12,864 bases of DNA, from contig JAGGTC010000205.1 of assembly GCA_021163945.1 (NCBI GenBank), forward strand, positions 1-12,864. Reading direction: 5' to 3'. The stretch comes from Deltaproteobacteria bacterium (GTDB lineage: Bacteria; Desulfobacterota; Desulfofervidia; Desulfofervidales; DG-60). Shown piece after piece: positions 7,633 through 12,864 of this stretch. Made by a program: the position numbers and the translations under genes. The notes under the pieces were generated by a model. That model was not told where the DNA came from. It saw only the letters and a program-made list of their open reading frames with translations, and searched no databases. The stretch's first letter is position 1. Each line of letters starts with the position of its first letter.

Positions 7633-7941
7633 ATGCTTAGAAAAACTATCTATTCTATTTTAATAATTACTCTTACATTGTGTGTTGCCCAGGTTTGGGC
7701 CAAGACCATGTATGTGACTGACTCCTTTGAAATCACCCTCCGTGGTGGGACATCTACACGGCATAAGATTTTGGCTATACTAAGTTCAAATATCCCCAAA
7801 TCCTTCATTATTAGGAAACTTCAAAAAAAGCTAAAGGCAATGCAAGAAGAACTGACAAATCTTAGGAAAACCAAAAAGACCTTAGAAAACTCAAATTCAG
7901 AACTAAAGGTAACTTTGCGTTCACATTATCTAAATGTCTAA
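7633..7941 (+). CDS. Exported SH3/coiled-coil protein, internally deleted and C-terminally truncated
   Basis: A 102-aa protein with a clear signal peptide (1-23, cleaved after VWA), then YVTDSFEITLRGGTSTRHKI, the opening of a bacterial SH3 domain of the TIGR04211/YgiM type. After ILAILSS the text jumps to NIPKSFIIRKLQKKL, which in that family lies after the SH3 domain. About 30-40 residues (the rest of the SH3 domain, including the usual GWV strand) are missing in frame. A coiled coil (about 62-93) follows, but the family's longer coiled coil, C-terminal membrane helix and basic tail are absent. The stop directly abuts the convergent ATPase stop. A good AAGGAGG Shine-Dalgarno precedes the ATG. 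This is likely a decaying envelope gene, possibly truncated when the ATPase arrived. Confidence 0.65.
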   Translation: MLRKTIYSILIITLTLCVAQVWAKTMYVTDSFEITLRGGTSTRHKILAILSSNIPKSFIIRKLQKKLKAMQEELTNLRKTKKTLENSNSELKVTLRSHYLNV

Positions 7942-9075
7942 TTAAACTACTCTTTCTTTTAGCCAATGTTCAAAAAATACATCAGAAATCTCGTATATAT
8001 CATTGACCTTATCAACTATTTCAAGTTCTATTAAACGCCTTAAGGACTTCTGGACAGAGGATGCCGTCCCTAAGCCAAATCTTTTAATAAAATCCTTTGA
8101 AAAGACATTTGCCGAAGACCCCTGAGCCAGTGCCAATAGCAGTAATCTTTGATGTGGACTAAAATTATTCCAGAGGGTGATAAAATATTCTCCCTGATGG
8201 TCAAGCACAATTTGGAGGGTTTGTTCTATATCTTCTCTTAAAATCTCTCTTTTAGAGAAACAACTTTCCCACAATTCCCAACAGAGCATTTGGGTATAAT
8301 AGGGGTGATTCTTTGTTATATCAAATATAAACTTTAAGTTTTCTCTACTAATATTTATATTTCCTAATCTAAATTTTTGCTCAACAAATGCCTCAAATTC
8401 TTTTTGTGGAATCTTTCCAAGTGGCATAATCTTTCCTGATTTATAAAGAGGCCTTGTGGGATCACCAATCATTTTGAGGAGCAATCTCCTTTTACTACCA
8501 GTGAAAATATAACATACATCTTTGTGTCTTTGAATAAAAGAACGTAATTGGCCTTCGAATTCCTTTCCATTGTAATTGGCTATTTCTGGAAATTCATCAA
8601 ATACCACTACTATCCTTTTCTTCTTTTGCTTAGCAATTTTTTGTGGTAATTCTATCACTTCCTCACTGGCAACTTCTTCTGTCTCTCTTCTCCAGGAGAT
8701 TTCAAACTCTATCTCAGGTATTTTATCTGCTTTTAATGTAATCTTAGGAACAAATCTACTAAAGGCCCTTTTACAAAAAGTTATTGTTTCATCAATTGTT
8801 GTAGTTATTGACTTTGCTATTTCACGGGCATAAATCTCTAAAAATTTTCTTTTATTTGGTGCCCTCAATAAGTCAAGGTATATACAGATTATCCTCTTTT
8901 TCTCAACTTCTCTTAGTACCTCTAGCACTAAAGAGGTTTTACCATACCTCCTTGGTGCATAGAGGAAAACATTCATTGTTGATGTAATTGCTTGAATGAG
9001 TTCTGCTTTTTCCCTTTCTCTGTTGAAAAAGTGCTCTCCAGTTACAACTTCACCATACTTAAATGGATTTTTCAT
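7942..9075 (-). CDS. Archaeal-type AAA/STAND ATPase with C-terminal winged helix
   Basis: A 377-aa ATP-binding protein of the ATPase_2/Arch_ATPase group (P-loop, MNS-clade STAND type). Seen: FFNREREKAEL near the N-terminus, Walker A APRRYGKTS (about 40-48), Walker B RIVVVFDEF (about 154-162), a sensor strand YIFTGSKRRLL (about 189-199), the characteristic NHPYYTQMLCWELW (about 256-269), and a C-terminal winged helix-turn-helix (about 305-375) ending YEISDVFFEHWLK. The central segment (about 115-150) is charged and may be a coiled coil. Such genes occur as scattered singletons in archaea and thermophilic bacteria; their cellular role is largely unknown. It follows proC after 35 bp made up of tandem palindromes and has no Shine-Dalgarno sequence. 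The winged helix could bind those palindromes (inference). Likely acquired laterally. Confidence 0.88.
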   Translation of the reverse strand: MKNPFKYGEVVTGEHFFNREREKAELIQAITSTMNVFLYAPRRYGKTSLVLEVLREVEKKRIICIYLDLLRAPNKRKFLEIYAREIAKSITTTIDETITFCKRAFSRFVPKITLKADKIPEIEFEISWRRETEEVASEEVIELPQKIAKQKKKRIVVVFDEFPEIANYNGKEFEGQLRSFIQRHKDVCYIFTGSKRRLLLKMIGDPTRPLYKSGKIMPLGKIPQKEFEAFVEQKFRLGNINISRENLKFIFDITKNHPYYTQMLCWELWESCFSKREILREDIEQTLQIVLDHQGEYFITLWNNFSPHQRLLLLALAQGSSANVFSKDFIKRFGLGTASSVQKSLRRLIELEIVDKVNDIYEISDVFFEHWLKERVV

Positions 9076-9107
9076 ATTATACCATTTGGTATTATACTAT
9101 TTGGTAT
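9076..9107. repeat. Tandem 15-bp palindromic repeats, candidate operator of the ATPase gene
   Basis: Two copies, ATTATACCATTTGGT (9076-9090) and ATTATACTATTTGGT (9091-9105), 14/15 identical. Each contains an inverted repeat, ATACCA-TT-TGGTAT (9079-9092, perfect) and ATACTA-TT-TGGTAT (9094-9107, one mismatch). Read on the minus strand each copy provides a TATAAT (9096-9091 and 9081-9076), the upstream one positioned as a -10 box about 9-15 nt before the ATPase ATG. Protein binding here would block transcription. Confidence 0.75.
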
Positions 9108-9110
9108 AAA

Positions 9111-9926
9111 TTACCTTCTCCCCAATGCCCGAGACCGTTTTGTGGCCTCTTCAACCGCCAAGATAAGTGCCCCCTTGACCCCGGCATTCTCTAGGGCATG
9201 AAGGCCAAAGATAGTAGTACCACCAGGGGAGGCAACCATCTCTTTTAATATGGTTGGGTGCTCGCCTGTCTCCTTAAGCAACTTTCCCGTCCCAAAGACC
9301 GTTTGGATGGCCAATTTTAATGCTACTTCTCTAGAAAGCCCCATCTTTACACCACCATCTGCCAATCCCTCTATAAATAGACAGACATAGGCAGGCCCAC
9401 TGCCGCTTAGAGCAGTAACGGCATCTATCATCTTTTCTGGCAACACTAGTGTCTCGCCAATCGCCTTAAACAATGTCTCAGCCATCTCCAAGTGTCTATC
9501 AGTGGCATAGGGGCCTTTAGAGATTACACTCATAGATGCCAAGGCCAAGGCAGCGGTATTTGGCATTACTCTAATAATAGGCATCTCTTTTGCCAAACAC
9601 TGTCTTAAAAAGGCTGTATTTATCCCAGCAGCAATAGAAATAATTAGCGTTCCATCCTTTAATGCATCCCTAAATTCAGAGATAGCAGTCTCTATATCCT
9701 GTGGTTTTACGGCCAAGATTACTATGTCAGATTTGCTTACCATCACATCATTTTCCTTAAACACCCGAACACCATACTTATTATTTAGATAATCAAGCCT
9801 TTCAGGGCGGATGTCAGATACAAGTAGCTGATCAGGATGGCAGATCTTGGATAAAATCAATCCCTTTATAATGGCCTCAGCCATATTCCCACCACCAACC
9901 AATCCTATGTATTTTCCCTCAATCAC
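9111..9926 (-). CDS. proC: Pyrroline-5-carboxylate reductase
   Basis: Reduces pyrroline-5-carboxylate to proline with NAD(P)H, the last step of proline synthesis. It is 271 aa, the usual length. Seen: the Rossmann dinucleotide motif GLVGGGNMAEAI (8-19), ILAVKPQ (70-76), RVMPNTA (119-125), and the dimerisation/catalytic C-terminal domain with TALSGSGPAY (171-180) and SPGGTTIFGL (233-242). The start is GTG 9926, set by a strong GAGGAGG 6 nt upstream. An 8-bp overlap with the methyltransferase (shared AGTGATTGA) implies translational coupling. The sequence is intact and ordinary. Confidence 0.97.
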   Translation of the reverse strand: MIEGKYIGLVGGGNMAEAIIKGLILSKICHPDQLLVSDIRPERLDYLNNKYGVRVFKENDVMVSKSDIVILAVKPQDIETAISEFRDALKDGTLIISIAAGINTAFLRQCLAKEMPIIRVMPNTAALALASMSVISKGPYATDRHLEMAETLFKAIGETLVLPEKMIDAVTALSGSGPAYVCLFIEGLADGGVKMGLSREVALKLAIQTVFGTGKLLKETGEHPTILKEMVASPGGTTIFGLHALENAGVKGALILAVEEATKRSRALGRR

Positions 9927-10593
9927 TATTCCTCCTCTTTAACCAAATTTCATAAACAGGAATGATATATTTGTTTTCACCACTCCTGAGGCCAATCTCC
10001 TTTTTGGAGAAGGAAAAATCCCTTTCTAGTTCATTAAAAAATCCCTCTGCCTTTATCTTTCTATTTTTTGCTAGATATATTAGGCCATCATCCTTTAGAT
10101 GAGCCTTAAAGAAATTAATAAGGGGGATATAGGTATCCTCTTTATAAAGTACCTCTGATGCAAGTATGATGTCATATTTATGATTCAGACTATCTTTGGT
10201 AAAATCTACCCTCTTTATGTTTACATTCAGCCCGTTTTTAATGGCACTTATCCTTGCAAAGAGTAAGGCATATTCATCAATATCTGTAATTGTGACCTCA
10301 TAACCAAATGCAGCCGCAAACAGACCTGCTACACCAATGCCTGCCCCTATCTCTAGACATTCACTATTATTGGGTCTCTTTTTGGAAATAAGGTAGGCCA
10401 GTACAATAGAGCCCTCCCATATCTTTGCCCAATAGGGAAGTTCAATCTTATTAGACTCAGTTATCTTTTCAATATATTCTTTCATATTTGCAATCTGCAG
10501 GAATTTCAGCTCTCTACCAGCAACCTTTATTGTCTCAAAGCAGGTCTCAAATCGCCTATTTACCTTGGTAAGGAGTTTGTCCAACTCATTCAT
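9919..10593 (-). CDS. Class I SAM-dependent methyltransferase (Methyltransf_16-like)
   Basis: About 224 aa from ATG 10593. Seen: ELPYWAKIWEGSIVLAYLI before the core, as in the Methyltransf_16/ETFB lysine methyltransferase-like family; motif I LEIGAGIGVAGL (about 80-91); an acidic SAM-ribose residue in ITDIDEY (about 102-108); and LASEVLYKED, the motif IV-like active-site strand. The family methylates protein lysines or small molecules, and the substrate cannot be told from sequence. A longer frame from TTG 10629 exists, but that TTG is part of the -35 box of a good promoter, so ATG 10593 is preferred. First gene of an operon with proC, with which it overlaps by 8 bp. Confidence 0.85.
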   Translation of the reverse strand: MNELDKLLTKVNRRFETCFETIKVAGRELKFLQIANMKEYIEKITESNKIELPYWAKIWEGSIVLAYLISKKRPNNSECLEIGAGIGVAGLFAAAFGYEVTITDIDEYALLFARISAIKNGLNVNIKRVDFTKDSLNHKYDIILASEVLYKEDTYIPLINFFKAHLKDDGLIYLAKNRKIKAEGFFNELERDFSFSKKEIGLRSGENKYIIPVYEIWLKRRNSD

Positions 10594-10600
10594 GTTACAG

Positions 10601-10629
10601 ATTATAATCTGCAATGGGATAAATTGCAA
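10601..10629 (-). promoter_or_regulatory. Promoter of the methyltransferase-proC operon
   Basis: Minus strand TTGCAA (10629-10624), 17-bp spacer, TATAAT (10606-10601). The -10 ends 7 nt before ATG 10593, predicting a leaderless mRNA. The -10 lies at the centre of a perfect 14-bp palindrome (10598-10611, CAGATTATAATCTG), a possible operator. Confidence 0.6.
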
Positions 10630-10642
10630 AGCTTAATTTTGC

Positions 10643-10671
10643 TTGACAAAATAATCACATTTATCTATACT
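10643..10671 (+). promoter_or_regulatory. Promoter of the multiheme cytochrome gene
   Basis: A perfect TTGACA (10643-10648), a 17-bp spacer and TATACT (10666-10671, five of six matches) place the start near 10678, giving a leader of about 35 nt with a GGAGG Shine-Dalgarno before ATG 10713. Its -35 lies 13 bp from the -35 of the divergent methyltransferase promoter. Confidence 0.72.
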
Positions 10672-10712
10672 TTAACCAATTTTGATTTGAATTTTTTATA
10701 GAAGGAGGAATT

Positions 10713-12014
10713 ATGAGGTTTTTAAAATTTTTTCTTGTATTTGTCTGTTTTATATTGCCACTTTTGTGTCAACCTGTAAGTGCAGGGACAAAAAAGGCAA
10801 AGAGTATAGATGAACTAGCAGCAAGGTATGATTGTAGTTCCTGTAAGGAATGTCATGAGGAGATCTATGAGCAATGGGAGAAGTCCATGCATTCACGCTC
10901 CCTTTTTGGAACCGGCAGGACAGCTGCTACCATTGTAACTACTATTACAAAAGGTTTGATGACATGGCCATATTCTGGAGTAAAAAAACCTAAGGATGTA
11001 AAAGTGAAGCATTTTATGATGTGTGCTAAGTGCCATTTGCCACAACTTGCGGAAGCTGAAGATAGTGTTATCCAGGAAATTATTAAAATAGCATTTATGA
11101 AAGTAAGAACCAAAGCTGACTTTCATAAGAGGAGAGAAATACTTAGCAAGCTTAACATTAACTGTCTAATTTGCCATCGAAGGAATGCTATCGTTCACAA
11201 GTGGGTTGATGGATATCCAGAAAAAGAAAAGGGTGTTCTTTATGGAACAAGAGATGTAGAGGAACATGAAGATGAGGTTTATACCCGTGTAAAAAAGAAC
11301 CCCATTATGGGTGAGTCAATCCTCTGTGGACAATGTCATGGCCTTGGGCCAAACTTTGAGTTTGATAATCCATCACAATGTGCATCAGCATATGGAAGCT
11401 ATCTTTTTAATTATATTAGTAGAGGTGGTAGTGAAACTTGCCAAAGTTGTCATATGAAAAAGTTTCATAAAGGTCATTTAATGCCTGCTTACCGGGATAT
11501 TGATATGGCAAAGGCCGCTGTGGAGATGGATGTTGATGTTGCTAGCTACCCAGCGCATAAATTAGCAATGGTTGAAGTAAAAATGACTAATAAAGCGGGT
11601 CACAATTTTCCAGATGGCTGAGCAAGTCCTGCTAGGGTGGTCCTGGAAGTGACCGCAAAGACCCCTGATGGAAAGGTAATCAAAAGATACTCAAGAAGTT
11701 TTATGCCTGTTCCTGCCAGATTTGGCAGGGGTTATAAAATGGGCCGGGGGCCATATGAAAAATCTGGACTAATCCGTAATCTCAGCCTCCTACCTCTTAA
11801 CAGAAGAACAGAAACTTTTATAATTCCATTTTATGAAGAAGTGAAAAAAGGGCGAAAAGTTGTTAAAAGGCTTTTAACAAAAGAGATGAATATTGATGTA
11901 GAACTCTGGTATTTGCCCTTTGGTGAAAAAAAGGGAATACTCTGGGATGGTGAGAAAATTACAAAGGCCTTTTACTTATGGAAGAAGGTCTCAAGAAAGG
12001 TTGATATCAAGTAA
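10713..12014 (+). CDS. extKL: Pentaheme c-type cytochrome, candidate selenoprotein (ExtKL-like)
   Basis: A periplasmic electron carrier of 433 residues if TGA codon 303 is read as selenocysteine. Seen: signal peptide (1-24, cleaved after VSA; Cys19 is not in a lipobox); five CxxCH haem sites at 44-48 (CKECH), 104-108 (CAKCH), 151-155 (CLICH), 205-209 (CGQCH) and 243-247 (CQSCH); then a C-terminal beta-rich domain starting VEVKMTNKAGHNFPDG. There TGA (11619-11621) interrupts, and the same frame continues ASPARVVLEVTAKTPDG for 130 codons to TAA 12012-12014. The layout resembles the (seleno)cytochrome ExtKL, a multiheme protein of Geobacter-type ext gene clusters, often annotated as two genes because of the UGA; this name is from memory. 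Strong promoter, GGAGG site and terminator make it a single-gene transcript. No other ext genes are in the window. The alternative is a nonsense mutation or sequencing error. Confidence 0.75.
11619..11649 (+). promoter_or_regulatory. In-frame TGA with bacterial SECIS-like hairpin
   Basis: After the TGA, CTGCTAGG (11629-11636) pairs with CCTGGAAG (11642-11649), eight positions with one T-G pair and one G-A mismatch, closed by loop GTGGT (11637-11641). The first loop base is a G, 16 nt after the TGA, matching the spacing and loop rule for bacterial SECIS elements that recruit SelB with selenocysteyl-tRNA. The fold was drawn by hand, without energy calculation. Confidence 0.6.
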
Positions 12015-12029
12015 AATATTAAAATTTAT

Positions 12030-12061
12030 TTAATACCCTGCGGCTTGCCGCAGGGTATTAA
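12030..12061 (+). terminator. Strong hairpin terminator after the cytochrome
   Basis: A perfect 14-bp stem (12030-12043 with 12048-12061) around loop CTTG, preceded by an A/T-rich stretch and followed by only a short TTTC. It ends the cytochrome transcript and may act on the opposite strand too. Its core resembles the hairpin at 12151-12170. Confidence 0.75.
12036..12055 (+). repeat. Hairpin core, copy 1 of an inverted repeat pair
   Basis: CCCTGCGGCTTGCCGCAGGG. The reverse complement of 12151-12170 (CCCTGTGGCTTGCTAGAGGG) matches it at 16 of 20 positions, including the CTTG loop, so the two lie in opposite orientation 95 bp apart. Confidence 0.5.
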
Positions 12062-12150
12062 TTTCAGGTGCCTCAATACCTCTCTAGGTTTACTATCTCT
12101 TTATCCTTTCCCTTCCTCCTTGACCACATGACAAGATTACTACCAGGTAA

Positions 12151-12170
12151 CCCTCTAGCAAGCCACAGGG
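12151..12170 (-). repeat. Hairpin core, degenerate copy 2 of an inverted repeat pair
   Basis: Read on the minus strand: CCCTGTGGCTTGCTAGAGGG, 16/20 identical to 12036-12055, with seven of eight stem positions still able to pair. No T-run follows, so it looks less like a terminator than a decayed copy. Between the two copies I see no gene. Confidence 0.5.
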
Positions 12171-12197
12171 AATTCTCAAGTTAAATAATTTTTTAAA

Positions 12198-12479
12198 TTA
12201 ACAACCCTCCATTGGGATGAATTCTTCTTCGCCAGACTTGGTAATAGACTCTAAAATATTCTTCCCACCTTCTACCTTATAGGTAGCCTCTACTGTGTCA
12301 CCAACTGCAATTTCACTTAAATCTACATTTCCTGCATAAAGGTTAACGTCCTCTACTGTAATTGTCTTAGCATCCTTATCAATGGCAGTTACCTTCCCCT
12401 CCACAGTCTTTGCCAAGGCCTGGAATGCAAAGACCAAGACAAATGCCATAGCCAATGCCAAAACAAAGCCCTTTCTCAT
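12198..12479 (-). CDS. Small exported protein, DUF1344-like
   Basis: A 93-aa protein with a textbook signal peptide (MRKGFVLALAMAFVLVFAFQALA), then a compact domain beginning TVEGKVTAIDKDAKTITVE and continuing with VGDTVEATYKVEGGKNILESI. This EGxVxxID...TITV pattern is typical of small periplasmic beta-barrel proteins such as DUF1344; their function is unknown. It ends with a lone Cys (MEGC). ATG 12479 is preferred over the upstream GTG 12488 because AAAGGAGG lies 8 nt before 12479 and overlaps the GTG. It stands 33 bp after ribD and has its own candidate promoter. Confidence 0.75.
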   Translation of the reverse strand: MRKGFVLALAMAFVLVFAFQALAKTVEGKVTAIDKDAKTITVEDVNLYAGNVDLSEIAVGDTVEATYKVEGGKNILESITKSGEEEFIPMEGC

Positions 12480-12504
12480 CCTTCTCACCTCCTTTCATAA
12501 GAGA

Positions 12505-12533
12505 TTTCTAAACTATTTTATAATATTTGTCAA
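12505..12533 (-). promoter_or_regulatory. Promoter of the small exported protein gene
   Basis: Minus strand TTGACA (12533-12528), 17-bp spacer, TAGAAA (12510-12505, four of six). The -35 lies in the last codons of ribD. Start near 12498 leaves a leader of about 20 nt containing AAAGGAGG. Confidence 0.55.
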
Positions 12534-12864
12534 GTTAACATAGCCTGTAGCAAGGATATCTTCACCAAAACGGCGTAATTTGACCTCCCTTAAGGGGATT
12601 GCCTCTTTCATAGAGGTAATATCATTTCCACAAATCATTGAAATACTGTGATTTCCCCCAATAATCTTGGGGGCATAAAAAAAATAAAATTTGTCTACCA
12701 GTTTTTCTTTAAGAAATGAGGCTGCTACTTTTGATCCACCCTCTACTAAGATTGAAGTAATCTCCATTTTCCCTAGTTTTAACAACAATTCATTTAAATC
12801 TATTAAACCATTTTTTATCTTAGTTTGAATAACATATCCACCCCTTTCTTCAATCTTTTTTATC
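12513..12864 (-). CDS. ribD: RibD C-terminal reductase domain, 5'-partial
   Basis: The riboflavin-synthesis reductase that acts on 5-amino-6-ribosylaminouracil phosphate with NADPH. About 116 C-terminal residues are present and the frame stays open to the window edge, so the start and any deaminase domain lie outside. Seen: NGLIDLNELLLKLGK, SILVEGGSKVAASFLKEKLVDKF (the RibD_C signature, GG being part of the NADPH site), and YAPKIIGGN. A TTG at 12788 is internal, not a start. Whether this is the bifunctional RibD or a stand-alone reductase cannot be decided from the fragment. Confidence 0.9.
   Translation of the reverse strand, partial: IKKIEERGGYVIQTKIKNGLIDLNELLLKLGKMEITSILVEGGSKVAASFLKEKLVDKFYFFYAPKIIGGNHSISMICGNDITSMKEAIPLREVKLRRFGEDILATGYVNLTNIIK

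Noticed and set aside
7942..9075. ATPase as a recognised defence-system component
   Set aside because: The P-loop plus winged-helix layout fits a broad STAND group; no partner effector, nuclease or toxin gene lies beside it, so no defence role is claimed.
9076..9107. Start of a CRISPR array
   Set aside because: Only two 15-bp units with no spacers between them and no cas genes nearby.
10594..10629. Longer N-terminus of the methyltransferase from TTG 10629
   Set aside because: Overlaps the -35 and -10 boxes of the operon promoter; ATG 10593 begins the recognisable protein.
11637..12014. Second, separate gene after the TGA, starting at GTG 11637
   Set aside because: Same frame as the upstream cytochrome, no Shine-Dalgarno or signal peptide, and it would begin in the middle of a domain.
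12062..12150. Possible small gene or RNA between the paired hairpins
   Set aside because: No open frame with a Shine-Dalgarno and no further stable structure apparent by eye.

Overview
The window is AT-rich bacterial DNA, densely packed with genes. It most resembles a low-GC, probably thermophilic or anaerobic member of the Desulfobacterota (the former sulfate- and metal-reducing Deltaproteobacteria). Three things point there: a separate Fo cluster (atpZ-atpI-atpB-atpE) without the F1 genes, a subunit c with a signal-peptide-like N-terminus, and a periplasmic multiheme cytochrome interrupted by an in-frame TGA that looks like a selenocysteine codon. A relative of Candidatus Desulfofervidus is a tentative guess only.

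Layout. 1-1463 (+) is guaA, lacking its first residues. 1468-2739 (-) is a sigma-70 factor converging on guaA. 2901-4659 (+) is the Fo operon, divergent from the sigma gene and closed by a hairpin terminator. 4684-7053 (-) is a short, divergent UvrA-type ABC ATPase. 7125-7583 (+) is a flavin reductase, followed by a shrunken SH3/coiled-coil envelope protein (7633-7941). 7942-10593 (-) holds a methyltransferase, proC and an archaeal-type AAA/STAND ATPase. 10713-12014 (+) is the multiheme cytochrome with its own strong promoter. 12198-12864 (-) holds the end of ribD and a small exported protein.

Most notable result. The cytochrome reading frame continues for 130 codons past a TGA at 11619-11621. 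A hairpin directly after the TGA puts a G-rich apical loop 16 nt downstream, as the bacterial SECIS model requires. I read it as one pentaheme selenocytochrome, ExtKL-like, rather than two genes or a pseudogene.

Other points of interest. The UvrA-like protein lacks the insertion domain and has altered ABC signature and switch residues. The AAA ATPase starts directly behind tandem 15-bp palindromic repeats and abuts the truncated SH3 gene. Subunit c carries several of the residues that bind Na+ in Na+-coupled rings. Several minus-strand genes have a TATAAT almost touching their ATG, suggesting leaderless or very short-leader mRNAs. A pair of related inverted hairpins flanks a 95-bp spacer near 12.1 kb. 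The housekeeping genes (GMP, proline, riboflavin, ATP synthase, transcription) are not functionally linked to one another; the cytochrome is the main clue to lifestyle (electron transfer in the periplasm). No tRNA, rRNA, CRISPR array, transposase or integrase was seen.
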